NCBI GenBank assembly: GCA_015655535.1
Contig: JAATEW010000432.1
Location: 1 to 25,674 of the forward strand
Direction of reading: 5' to 3'
Length of the DNA: 25,674 nucleotides
Source of the DNA: Hyphomicrobiales bacterium
GTDB taxonomy: Bacteria; Pseudomonadota; Alphaproteobacteria; Rhizobiales; Beijerinckiaceae
This document shows positions 14,968-23,364 of this stretch, piece after piece. The position numbers were made by a program, and so were the translations under genes. The notes beneath the pieces were generated by a model that was not told where the DNA came from, searched no databases, and saw only the letters and a list, made by a program, of their open reading frames with translations. Each line of letters opens with the position of its first letter. The first letter of the stretch is position 1.

Positions 14968-15456
14968 ATGAACCCCGTCAAAGCGATCCAAAGTTTGATT
15001 GTCATAGCGAGTGCCGCTTGCCTGCCGGTGGCGGCGGCGCAAACGGATCATGGCTTCATTTATCTGCCGCCTGAGGAGGTTCCTTTTAAAAGCCCATTCG
15101 GCGTCGGCCCCGAGCAAGCAATTCTCTACGGCGATCCCTCGAAGCCAGGCGTCTATGTCGTTCGCGTCCGGTTTCCAGCGGGCTTTCATTCCAATCCGCA
15201 TTTTCATTCGCAGGATCGCCATGCGACCGTGATCAAAGGCACCTGGTGGAACGGAACCGGCGAAGAGCTCGATTTCAATAAGGCGAAGCCGATCAAGGCC
15301 GGCTCCTATGTGCTACATCCGGCAGGTGGCATTCATTGGGACGGCGCAGGCGATGAAGAAACCATCGTACAGATCACCGGCATAGGACCGGTCGAGACGA
15401 CGCCGGTCCGCGGCCCGCCGGATCCGTCGAAGAGCCATTGGCCGAGTCCGAAATAG
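14968..15456 (+). CDS. Exported small cupin-domain protein
   Basis: The 162-residue product begins at the ATG at 14968, with GGAG seven bases upstream. A signal peptide of about 24 residues ends at VAAA. The remainder is a single cupin barrel: FHSNPHFHSQDRHATVIKG supplies a cluster of candidate metal-binding histidines, and SYVLHPAGGIHWDG supplies the second cupin motif. An upstream extension of the frame lacks family character. Exported cupins of this kind are usually annotated as DUF4437-like or ChrR-like proteins of unknown activity, and I cannot assign a substrate. It is divergent from the monooxygenase gene and upstream of the PepSY/RND pair, with its own likely transcript. Confidence 0.85.
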   Translation: MNPVKAIQSLIVIASAACLPVAAAQTDHGFIYLPPEEVPFKSPFGVGPEQAILYGDPSKPGVYVVRVRFPAGFHSNPHFHSQDRHATVIKGTWWNGTGEELDFNKAKPIKAGSYVLHPAGGIHWDGAGDEETIVQITGIGPVETTPVRGPPDPSKSHWPSPK

Positions 15457-15529
15457 GCCGAAGGCCTGCTTGGCAGAAATAATGATAGCGAAATTTTAAA
15501 ATGGCCCGGTGTCACTGCCCGTTCATGCT

Positions 15530-15558
15530 TTGACAATTATCTATTAAAACGATAGGTT
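15530..15558 (+). promoter_or_regulatory. Candidate sigma-70 promoter of the PepSY-RND operon
   Basis: TTGACA at 15530-15535 is a perfect -35 box, followed after 17 bp by TAGGTT at 15553-15558. The spacer begins with TATCTATTAAAA, which resembles the left half of the palindrome found upstream of the arylsulfotransferase gene. Start of PepSY translation is about 130 bp downstream. Confidence 0.45.
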
Positions 15559-15583
15559 TTATGGCGGTTAGGGTTGTCTGACG

Positions 15584-15624
15584 GTCTCCTGACTTAGAGA
15601 CTATTCTGCTCTTTATCAGGAGAC
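15584..15624 (+). promoter_or_regulatory. Leader with two mutually exclusive stems before the PepSY gene
   Basis: GTCTCCTGA (15584-15592) can pair with TCAGGAGAC (15616-15624), a perfect 9-bp stem. The same 5' arm can instead use GTCTC to pair with GAGAC (15597-15601), giving a smaller hairpin. Both would lie in the 5' untranslated leader if the promoter at 15530-15558 is used. The arrangement could act as a switch, or the long dyad could be a DNA operator. Confidence 0.35.
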
Positions 15625-15688
15625 GTTACGGTCATGACAGCCAAGCTTGGTAGTCGCTATAATTATATAATTTACATCGGATAATAGC

Positions 15689-17392
15689 ATGGTCCGTCTC
15701 CTCTATCTCACGCATCGCTGGGTCGGTGTGGCTCTCGCGCTTTTCATGCTGCTGTGGTTTTCCTCCGGACTTATCATTGCCTATTCCGGCTCAATGGTTA
15801 CAACGCCCGAGCAGCGGCTTTCACACGCTCAACCGCTGAATCCCCAATCGGGTTGGCTCTCGCTCGGCGGAGCGCTCGCGCTCAGCGAAGATACGCGTCT
15901 CGCCGACCGTCAAAGCAATGCGATCTCCGCGGGCCATGCGCGCGGTCTGCATCACGGTCGCAGCGCGGACAGCAAAAGACAAATCGTGGACGGGCGCCTC
16001 GCCCGCGTCGACAGCGATCCGGTCTGGCGGATCGAGGATAGCTCAGGCGAACGCGTCGCGATCTCGGCGATCGACGGCGACATCGAATCCTTCCCGGTCG
16101 AAAGTGCCAAGCGCATCGCGGAGCATTGGCTCGCGGTCGAAGCGACGCCCGACAAGGCGCCCCCGAACGTGAGCTACATCGACACGTTCGACGCGGCGAG
16201 CGCGCTACGCAATTATCAAAAGTACAAGCCCTTCCATCGCTTCGCGGTCGATGACGGTCTAGGCACGGAATTGATCGTCTCTGCGAAGACGGGTGAAGTC
16301 TTACAGGTCGCTTCCGGGTTCGAACGCGCACTCTACTATGCCGGAAATTTCGTACATCTCTTTCGTCCACTCGATCTGCTCAACGCGGGCGAATTACGCC
16401 GCAACACGCTGCTATGGACAGGTCTGTTCGCTTTTGTCGCGGGCCTCACGGGCATGATCATCGGCTGGCTGCGCTGGAAGCCGGGCTTTTTTGGCAAGCC
16501 GACCTATTCCAAGGGACGCACGCAGCCCTACCGGGAATTCTATCTGCGATATCATTTCTGGGCCGGCCTCATTGGCGGCACTTTCGCCGTGCTTTGGGCT
16601 TTCAGCGGTTCTCTGTCCACTAACCCGTTCCAAATATTCTCCCAGGCGACGGCGAGCGATGAGGAACTGGCCCGTTTCCGCGGCGCAAAATTGCCTCCGA
16701 TCATGCTCACATGGAAGCCTGAAGCTTCACTTGGTATTGACGAGACCGTGGCCGAACTCGGCTGGAGCCGGGTCGGCGACAAAGCCTTATTGCTCGCCTA
16801 TAGGCGCGACGGGCAAAGGCTTGCGCAGAACGTGGCGGATAGCGGCACGCAGTTTGACGATAGCGTGCTTATCGCCGCCGTCCGGCGCTTGGCCGGGGAC
16901 ACGCAAATCGCCGCGCAGGAACTGCTGAAGGATTACGATAATTATTATTATCCGAACCGCAGACAGGGGCGCACGGAAAAGCCGCTTCCTGTATTGCGTG
17001 TCGATCTCGCCGACGCGGCCCATACCTCCGTCTATATCGATCCCAAGGACGGACGCCTGATCACCAAAATAGATACGAGCCGCCGTGTCTACCGTTGGCT
17101 CTATACGGCCTTGCACCATTGGGATTTCGGCTGGCTTCATGAGCGCCCGGTCTGGACGATTTGGATGACGATCTGGATCGCTTTCGGTCTGGTGCTCAGC
17201 GTCAGTTCCGTCGTCCTCGGCTGGCGGCGTTTGCGCCGCACGATCCGCGTGAACGTGCCGGCGCCGCAAATAGGTGAAGCGGCTTCGCCCGCCCGGGGCC
17301 TGACGCTCGCGGGGACATTTTCGAGTCTGCCATCCGTACTGCGCCTCGGTTGGATAAGAGCCGGAATCATGGACCTACGCACCAGGCTATAG
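15689..17392 (+). CDS. PepSY-associated transmembrane protein
   Basis: The 567-residue inner-membrane protein belongs to the PepSY_TM (PiuB-like) family, often linked to iron-siderophore uptake or reduction. An early segment, LTHRWVGVALALFMLLWFSS at residues 7-26, carries the conserved His. Further hydrophobic segments lie near 232-255, 288-308 and 490-513, with periplasmic PepSY-like regions between them. The C-terminal LHHWDFGWLHERPVWTIWM stretch supplies another conserved His pair. The start is the ATG at 15689, where the TM segment begins almost at once. The RND permease gene follows after 6 bp, so the two are co-transcribed. The pairing suggests that the PepSY protein serves the pump, but this is inference. 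Confidence 0.88.
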   Translation: MVRLLYLTHRWVGVALALFMLLWFSSGLIIAYSGSMVTTPEQRLSHAQPLNPQSGWLSLGGALALSEDTRLADRQSNAISAGHARGLHHGRSADSKRQIVDGRLARVDSDPVWRIEDSSGERVAISAIDGDIESFPVESAKRIAEHWLAVEATPDKAPPNVSYIDTFDAASALRNYQKYKPFHRFAVDDGLGTELIVSAKTGEVLQVASGFERALYYAGNFVHLFRPLDLLNAGELRRNTLLWTGLFAFVAGLTGMIIGWLRWKPGFFGKPTYSKGRTQPYREFYLRYHFWAGLIGGTFAVLWAFSGSLSTNPFQIFSQATASDEELARFRGAKLPPIMLTWKPEASLGIDETVAELGWSRVGDKALLLAYRRDGQRLAQNVADSGTQFDDSVLIAAVRRLAGDTQIAAQELLKDYDNYYYPNRRQGRTEKPLPVLRVDLADAAHTSVYIDPKDGRLITKIDTSRRVYRWLYTALHHWDFGWLHERPVWTIWMTIWIAFGLVLSVSSVVLGWRRLRRTIRVNVPAPQIGEAASPARGLTLAGTFSSLPSVLRLGWIRAGIMDLRTRL

Positions 17393-17398
17393 CAGCGT

Positions 17399-20300
17399 AT
17401 GAACCTGTCAGCGCCCTTCATCGCGCGTCCGGTCGCGACGACGCTGATTACGATTGGCATCGCGATCGCTGGTGGGCTGGCCTTCTTGAAGCTTCCGGTT
17501 TCGCCGCTGCCGCAAGTAGATTTGCCGAGCATCGCTGTGGCGGCTCAGCTCCCCGGCGCGAGTCCGGATACGGTCGCGACGAGCGTCGCGAGCCCGCTTG
17601 AGCGACGGCTTGGCCAGATCGCCGATGTGACCGAAATGACATCGACGAGTAGTCTTGGCCAAACCCAGATCTCGATACAATTCGGTCTCGACCGCGACAT
17701 TGACGGGGCCGCACGCGACGTGCAGGCCGCGATCAACGCCGCGCGCGCCGATCTGCCGGCGGCCCTCGTTACCAATCCGAACTATCATAACTATAACCCG
17801 GCCGACTCCCCGGTGATGATCCTTGCTTTGACATCAAAGACATTGACGCGCGGTCAGATCTTCGACGCGGCAAGCAGTGTTTTCCAGCAGCGGCTTTCGC
17901 AAATCGATGGCATAGGCAAAGTGATGGTCGGTGGCGCCGCTCTGCCTGGGGTTCGCGTCGAACTCAACCCGACGGCGCTGAACAAATATGGCGTCGGCCT
18001 TGAAGACGTGCATGCGGCCTTGGCATCTGCCAATGCGAACAGCCCGAAAGGCGCCATCGAAGACGGCGGCGTCCATTATCAGATCTACACCAATGATCAA
18101 GCCTCGCATGCCGCCGATTACGATCCTCTTGTGGTCGGCTATCGCAATGGCAATGCGATCCGTTTGTCGGACCTTGGCGAGATCGTCGACTCGGTCGAGG
18201 ATCTACGAAATGAAGGGTTCGCAAATGGCAAAGCGGCTGTTTTGGTCATCCTACAAGCGGCGCCGGGCGCCAATATCATCGAGACTGTCGAAAAGGTTAA
18301 AGCCACGCTGCCCTATTTGCGCAACTCCATACCAAGCGGTATCGATCTTACGCTTATGTCCGATCGCAGTTTGACCATCCGTGCTTCGCTGTCGGACACA
18401 GAACGGACATTGGTGATCGCTGTCATCTTAGTGATTTTCATCGTCTTCCTTTTCCTCGGCAATTGGCGTGCAGCCGTTATCCCGGCCGTCGCGGTACCAG
18501 TCTCGATCATCGGCACTTTCGGTGCGATGTATCTGATGGGTTTCAGCCTCGACAATCTTTCTCTGATGGCGCTCACCATCGCAACGGGCTTTGTCGTCGA
18601 CGATGCGATCGTCGTTTTGGAAAACATCTCGCGCTATGTCGAAGCCGGTGTTCCACGCCTCGAGGCCGCCTTGCGTGGCGCGCGCGAGGTTGGATTCACG
18701 GTTCTGTCGATCAGCATTTCTCTCATCGCCGTCTTTACGCCAATCCTGTTGATGGGCGGTGTGCTCGGACGCCTGTTTCGCGAGTTCGCCGTGACGCTCT
18801 CGATGGCGATCCTCTTTTCATTGGTGATCTCGCTGACGACGACTCCGATGCTCTGCGCCGTCCTCCTAAGGCCGCGGGACAGTAATCGTCCGCGGCGGAG
18901 AAACCCGTTCGCTTTCATCCTGCGCGGTTATGAAAGAAGCCTATCTTGGGCGCTGGATCACAATGCAATCATCATGCTGCTGCTTGCGATTGCGATGGCA
19001 TCGACGGTGATGCTCTTTACCGTCATACCGAAGGGCTTTTTCCCTGAGCAGGATACCGGCAGGCTGGAAGGCAATATTCAAGCCGACCAAAACATATCCT
19101 TCCAATCCATGCGGGAGAAAATGATCCAGTTGATATCGATCGTTCAAAGCGATCCGAATGTCACAAACATCAACGGATACACGGGTGCCGGCGGTGGCGG
19201 TGGCCGCGGAAATACGAACACCGGCAAGATCTACGTGGCGTTGAAACCTCTCTCAGAGCGCAACGCTGGAGCGCCCGAAATCATTGCCAGCCTGCGCCGC
19301 AAAACCGCCGCGATACCTGGCGCGCGGCTCTATTTTCAGTCCCCTCAGGACATCAGAATCGGTTCTCGCCCGAGTAACGCATTGTATCAATATACTTTGC
19401 AAGGCGACACCATGGACGAAGTCTATAGCTGGGCGCCGAAACTGCTTGAGGCATTGCAGAAGAGCAAAATCCTGATCGATCTCAATTCGGATCAGCAGCA
19501 AAAAGGGCTTGAGTCGAACGTGATCATCGATCGAGACATGGCCGCGCGGCTCGGCATCACGCCGAGTCAGATCGACAACACGCTCTACGATGCCTTCGGT
19601 CAGCGGCAAGTATCGACGATCTATAGTGACATCAATCAATATCATGTCGTCATGGAAGTTGCGCCGCGCTATTGGCAGAGTCCGGATACGCTCAAAGACA
19701 TTTACATCAGCACGGCCGGCGGCGCGCCAAGCGGAACGCAGACGAGCAGCGCGCCGGTGGGCACCGTGGCGGTCACAGCGGCGCCTATAGGCTCCGCGGG
19801 CTCCTTAATGTCGGGCTCTTCGTCGGCCTCGGCGAGCGCCCTCAATGCCGCCCGCAACGCCGCGACCAATGCGCTCGCCAATACCGGCCACAGCAGCACC
19901 TCGTCCGGAGCCGCGGTGACCACGAGCCAGGAGACCATGGTTCCGCTTTCCGCCATCGCTCATTTCGAGCCCGGCAATACGCCTCTTTCGGTCAATCATC
20001 AGGGCCTTTTCGTCGCAACGACGCTCTCTTTCAATCTGGCGCCTAGTGCCTCCCTGAGCGCCGCCGCGGCGGAGATCGAACAAGCCGTCCGTGACCTTCG
20101 CATGCCGGCAAGCCTTCATGGCAGTCTGGCCGGCACCGCCCAGGCCTTCGAAGCGTCACTGGCGAACGAGCCGCTTTTGATCGCCGCGGCCATTGCCGCT
20201 GTTTATATTGTCCTTGGCGTTCTCTATGAAAGCTACATTCACCCGATCACGATCCTGTCCACATTGCCATCGGCTGGCGTTGGCGCGCTCCTCGCCTTGA

Positions 20301-20716
20301 TGGCTTTCCATACCGAGTTCAGCATCATCGCTCTGATCGGAGTCATTCTCCTGATCGGCATCGTGAAGAAAAATGCGATCATGATGATCGATTTCGCCGT
20401 GGAGGCGAGACGTGCCGAAGGGGTGAGCGCGCATGATGCGATATTCCAGGCCTGCGTATTGCGCTTCCGGCCGATCATGATGACGACGGCTGCCGCTATC
20501 CTCGGGGCGATACCGCTTGCGCTCAGCTTCGGCGAAGGCAGCGAAATTCGCCGTCCGCTCGGAATAGCGATTGTCGGCGGCCTGATACTTAGTCAAATGC
20601 TGACTCTCTACACGACGCCGGTGCTCTATCTTTTGCTCGATCGTCTACAAGAAGGAGCGAGGGAAAGACGCCGGCCATTGGGCCGTCCATCCTATCCCGC
20701 GCCCGATGTCGGCTAG
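17399..20716 (+). CDS. RND efflux permease (HAE1/MdtBC-like) with a Ser/Ala/Gly-rich insert
   Basis: A proton-driven tripartite efflux transporter of 1105 residues, longer than the usual 1020-1050. Two homologous halves are visible. Proton-relay residues Asp401-Asp402 (GFVVDDAIVVLENI) and Lys991 (GIVKKNAIMMIDFA) correspond to AcrB Asp407-Asp408 and Lys940, so transport should be intact. Also seen are the N-terminal FIARPVATTLITIGIAIAGG, the GFFPEQDTG loop near 546-554, and a Gly-rich stretch near 597-604. Residues about 772-846, in the second periplasmic porter region, form a low-complexity Ser/Ala/Gly/Thr segment just before MVPLSAIAHFE, where relatives have only a few residues. No membrane-fusion or outer-membrane partner gene is adjacent, so partners must be encoded elsewhere. 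Confidence 0.95.
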   Translation: MNLSAPFIARPVATTLITIGIAIAGGLAFLKLPVSPLPQVDLPSIAVAAQLPGASPDTVATSVASPLERRLGQIADVTEMTSTSSLGQTQISIQFGLDRDIDGAARDVQAAINAARADLPAALVTNPNYHNYNPADSPVMILALTSKTLTRGQIFDAASSVFQQRLSQIDGIGKVMVGGAALPGVRVELNPTALNKYGVGLEDVHAALASANANSPKGAIEDGGVHYQIYTNDQASHAADYDPLVVGYRNGNAIRLSDLGEIVDSVEDLRNEGFANGKAAVLVILQAAPGANIIETVEKVKATLPYLRNSIPSGIDLTLMSDRSLTIRASLSDTERTLVIAVILVIFIVFLFLGNWRAAVIPAVAVPVSIIGTFGAMYLMGFSLDNLSLMALTIATGFVVDDAIVVLENISRYVEAGVPRLEAALRGAREVGFTVLSISISLIAVFTPILLMGGVLGRLFREFAVTLSMAILFSLVISLTTTPMLCAVLLRPRDSNRPRRRNPFAFILRGYERSLSWALDHNAIIMLLLAIAMASTVMLFTVIPKGFFPEQDTGRLEGNIQADQNISFQSMREKMIQLISIVQSDPNVTNINGYTGAGGGGGRGNTNTGKIYVALKPLSERNAGAPEIIASLRRKTAAIPGARLYFQSPQDIRIGSRPSNALYQYTLQGDTMDEVYSWAPKLLEALQKSKILIDLNSDQQQKGLESNVIIDRDMAARLGITPSQIDNTLYDAFGQRQVSTIYSDINQYHVVMEVAPRYWQSPDTLKDIYISTAGGAPSGTQTSSAPVGTVAVTAAPIGSAGSLMSGSSSASASALNAARNAATNALANTGHSSTSSGAAVTTSQETMVPLSAIAHFEPGNTPLSVNHQGLFVATTLSFNLAPSASLSAAAAEIEQAVRDLRMPASLHGSLAGTAQAFEASLANEPLLIAAAIAAVYIVLGVLYESYIHPITILSTLPSAGVGALLALMAFHTEFSIIALIGVILLIGIVKKNAIMMIDFAVEARRAEGVSAHDAIFQACVLRFRPIMMTTAAAILGAIPLALSFGEGSEIRRPLGIAIVGGLILSQMLTLYTTPVLYLLLDRLQEGARERRRPLGRPSYPAPDVG

Positions 20717-21143
20717 GCGTGGTTCGGCCGCGCGAGATCAAAAAGCATTCGACTCGGTAAGTCTTGGATTTTGGTGTGGCGGAAGCGGTCACCTCATGAA
20801 ACCGCGTCTGAGCCTATAGACCGTCAGAGAATTTCTTTCCAAAAGCAAAGCCTTTGAAACGACGTAAATAAGCGGGCCCTCCTTTTTGAAAGCATAGGGG
20901 CGTGGAATTAAATTCTCTTATTCGTTTCTTTGCTACATCAAGCTTGACGGCTGTTGCGCAACGCTTCCACATTATAAAATAAGAGGATGTCGTCATTACG
21001 CTGGAGTCGACCGACACGCTTCGATCTGCCGCCGAGACTTTGCAAGATGGAAAACGAGTCGTTCGACATGCCAAAAGCTATTTCCGTTACGCGATAAGAA
21101 CGACAACCGCTTTTTGGATTTTGGGGGCAGCTTGACAAAACTC
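20717..21143. other. Intergenic region between RND and sulfate-binding genes
   Basis: This 427-bp gap is more AT-rich than its neighbours. A 36-codon plus-strand frame runs from the ATG at 20987 to the TAA at 21095-21097, but AGAGG abuts its ATG with no spacer, so it is probably not translated. A GTTGCGCAAC palindrome at 20953-20962 and a TATAAA run near 20973 could belong to the promoter of the downstream gene. I see no terminator after the RND gene and no recognisable gene remnant. Confidence 0.4.
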
Positions 21144-21887
21144 ATGATCAACCGCCGGGGCACCCTGTTGAACATCGTCGCCGCGACCGCGGCGATTGCC
21201 GGTCTTTCGCTGATCGTCATTGCAAACATACCCAAGGGCGCCGAGAACAAGCTCGTCAATGTTTCCTACGATCCGACGCGGGAATTATATCAGGCCATCA
21301 ATCCGCTTTTTATCGATGCCTATGCGAAGCAAACCGGGCATCACCTGATGATCGAGCAATCGCATGGCGGCTCGTCGCGGCAGGCACGCAAAGTGATCAG
21401 CGGCGAGCAGCCTGCGGATGTTGTCACCTTGGGGCTCTTCACGGATGTCGATGCATTGCGGAAACGCGGCTTCATCGCGGCGGATTGGCCGGACCGTCTT
21501 CCCAATCATTCCAATCCCTATAGTTCGACGATTGTCTTCGTTGTGCGGGGAGACAATCCGAACGGGATCAAGGATTGGCCCGATCTCTTGAAGCCCGGAC
21601 TCGAAGTGGTGACGCCCGACCCGCGCACATCCGGCAATGGCAAGTTCGCGTTTCTCTCCGCCTGGGCCTCGGTGACGACAAGGGGCGGGTCCGAGGATGA
21701 ACCGCGCGCGTTTATTTCTGCCTTATATGAGCATGTGCCTGTCCCGGACGAGGGTGCAAGAGGCGCCGCGACGACATTCGCGCTCCAGGACATAGGCGAT
21801 GTGCATCTGACCTGGGAAAACGAGGCGCTGAGGGAAGTGGCGAGGCCGCGCATGGCGTCCATACCCACAGCAGAAATCAACCACTGA
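21144..21887 (+). pseudogene. Sulfate/thiosulfate-binding protein, truncated at its C-terminus
   Basis: The sequence matches the periplasmic sulfate-binding proteins Sbp/CysP that feed the CysTWA importer. Landmarks are NVSYDPTRELYQAIN, QSHGGSSRQARKVI, ADVVTLGLFTDVDAL, DWPDRLPNHSNPYSSTIVF and TPDPRTSGNGKF. The start at 21144 gives a hydrophobic export segment near residues 8-26; TTG codons at 21114 and 21132 are alternatives. Normal length is about 330 residues, but this product has 247. Family similarity ends after HLTWENEALREV near 21840. The last 15 or so codons, to the stop at 21885, run antisense through a methyltransferase fragment. Most of the C-terminal lobe is lost, so sulfate binding is doubtful. 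No cysT, cysW or cysA is adjacent. Confidence 0.8.
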
Positions 21888-22038
21888 TCCCTCCGTCCCC
21901 ACGATGCTTTTTAGTTCATTTTCCAGAAAAGTCACTTCGGAAACCATAAGGTTCGTTATCAATCGACCGATATTCCGCGTACAGACCGTCAAGTTGCAGA
22001 AAAAACGACTTGGCATCTTTAGAGGAACTAATGCTCAT
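21849..22038 (-). pseudogene. Class I SAM-dependent methyltransferase, N-terminal fragment, frameshifted
   Basis: On the minus strand the frame opens with the ATG at 22036-22038, overlapping the trpD stop by 11 bp. It encodes a 40-residue start that includes YAEYRSIDNEPYG. One apparent extra base in the TTT run near 21940 shifts the frame, after which SEVTFLENELKSIVG and the SAM-binding motif VVDFCCGYGRHA follow. Similarity stops right after this motif, where the truncated sulfate-binding gene begins on the other strand. About 50-60 of an expected 230-270 residues remain. The 11-bp overlap shows that this gene once followed trpD in a coupled operon. The methylation target is unknown. Confidence 0.6.
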
Positions 22039-23089
22039 CACCACCCCGAGTTCCTGCGCGTAGCTCATCCAATTTAGCTGCTGCCTGGCCCGAGTCGATT
22101 GTTGCGACGGCGAGTTCCACCCCATCGCGAAGGCTCCCTGCACGAGAGGCAAGATAGAGTGCCGCGCCAGCATTCACAGTCACGATATTCTGCGCGTCAC
22201 CGCGCGTCTTGCCCCTGAGAATGCTTTCGGCTATTCGCGCATTCTGTGCAGGATTTCCACCCAGCAAATTTTCGTATCGCCCGATCTCCCCAAAAAGATC
22301 ATTGGATGCCACTTGATACGAATGGATGTTTCCGTTTCGCAATTCACGCACATGGGTCGGCGCAACCACCGATAATTCATCCAGACCATCCTCCGCGCAC
22401 ACCACCATTGCTCGCTCTCGGCCAAGAATACGCAAGACATCCGCCGAGGTGTCCAGAAGCGCGATATCATAAACGCCGAGCAGTTGATAAGCGGGCTTAA
22501 GCGGATTTGAAAGTGGCCCTAACAGATTAAGAATCGATCGCATCCCCGTCTGGTGCCGGGCAGCAATCACATTAGCCATCGCCTTATTAAACCAAGGACC
22601 ATGAATGTAGCACATTCCATGTGTCGCAAGAGACTGCAATACACCTTCGGCGGAATCCCACTGTGGAATTCCCAACTCACGCTGTACTTCCGTACTTCCT
22701 GACTGGCTCGATATTGCACTCCTGCCGTGCTTGGCAACACGAGCCCCCGCAGCGGCGGCGAGTATCATTGATGTTGTCGAAATATTGAAAACGTTCGCGC
22801 TCAGGCCATCGCCACCTGTCCCGCAAACGTCGATCAAGTTGGCCCCCGCCCCGGGAGGCGCCACAAAAGTCGTGCATGCTTGAAAAGCAGTTAAAACGCC
22901 AAGCAACTCATCAGGAGTTTCGCCTTTCAAACGTAATCCCATCATCAAATAACCAAGTTGCGCGTCGTTAAACTCGCCTGCAAACAGTGCCACAGCCAAA
23001 TTTTGAGCCTCGTTCCTTGGGAGATCTTGTCTCTGTGCTAGCTTTCCGATCACAGTTTTCAACTGATCAAAGTTATCGCGCTTAAACAT
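22028..23089 (-). CDS. trpD: Anthranilate phosphoribosyltransferase (TrpD-like, orphan)
   Basis: TrpD transfers phosphoribose from PRPP to anthranilate in tryptophan synthesis. The 353-residue product is full length. It has the PRPP loop CGTGGDGLSANVFNISTT, the AKHGRSAISSQSGSTEV segment, the GMRSILNLLGPLSNPLKPAY motif, and EDGLDELSVVAPTHV. It stands apart from other trp genes: no trpC, trpE or trpG is near. Its neighbours are gene fragments, namely a methyltransferase downstream and an apparent prolyl-oligopeptidase-like piece upstream. Base composition is more AT-rich than in the housekeeping block. It could be a biosynthetic paralogue for a specialised pathway rather than the tryptophan enzyme. 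The ribosome binding site is weak (GAG close to the ATG), as expected of a gene once coupled to an upstream partner. Confidence 0.88.
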   Translation of the reverse strand: MFKRDNFDQLKTVIGKLAQRQDLPRNEAQNLAVALFAGEFNDAQLGYLMMGLRLKGETPDELLGVLTAFQACTTFVAPPGAGANLIDVCGTGGDGLSANVFNISTTSMILAAAAGARVAKHGRSAISSQSGSTEVQRELGIPQWDSAEGVLQSLATHGMCYIHGPWFNKAMANVIAARHQTGMRSILNLLGPLSNPLKPAYQLLGVYDIALLDTSADVLRILGRERAMVVCAEDGLDELSVVAPTHVRELRNGNIHSYQVASNDLFGEIGRYENLLGGNPAQNARIAESILRGKTRGDAQNIVTVNAGAALYLASRAGSLRDGVELAVATIDSGQAAAKLDELRAGTRGGDEH

Positions 23090-23092
23090 CTC

Positions 23093-23331
23093 AGGCCTGT
23101 CGTATTAGTTTCGGCGTAACTCGGTCGGCGGCAAAGCGGGCTATCGCCGAAAACATTGCAAGGTGGTGGCGTTCTGCCTCTCGCCCCAATCCAGCACCTA
23201 ATGACTTTCGAGCTTTCAAGCCAGAAATAGGGGTCTTCGCCTGGCGATTCAACAGTAGGTCTGCTGTCGATAAATGTCAGAGCGACCTCGTTGATAGGCC
23301 AAGAGCGATCAAGCGAAGAAGAATGCTTAGT
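23093..23331 (-). pseudogene. Possible N-terminal remnant of an S9 prolyl-oligopeptidase-like gene
   Basis: Between trpD and the arylsulfotransferase gene, one minus-strand frame encodes a stretch with PGEDPYFWLESS (about 23215-23250). This is close to the DPYxWLE signature at the N-terminus of S9A prolyl oligopeptidases. A second frame then encodes REAERHHLAMFSAIARFAAD and stops 1 bp before the trpD ATG, reminiscent of the segment that follows in the family. A frameshift between the two would reconcile them. There is no start codon in a good context and at most 75 of about 700 residues remain. The call rests mainly on the short motif and is tentative. Confidence 0.3.
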
Positions 23332-23364
23332 TCATTCCAGATGTGCTATCGGGCTGACCGAATC

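Noticed and set aside
20987..21097. 36-codon frame upstream of the sulfate-binding gene, possible leader peptide
   Set aside because: AGAGG directly abuts the ATG with no spacing, there is no regulatory codon run, and no attenuator hairpin was seen after it.
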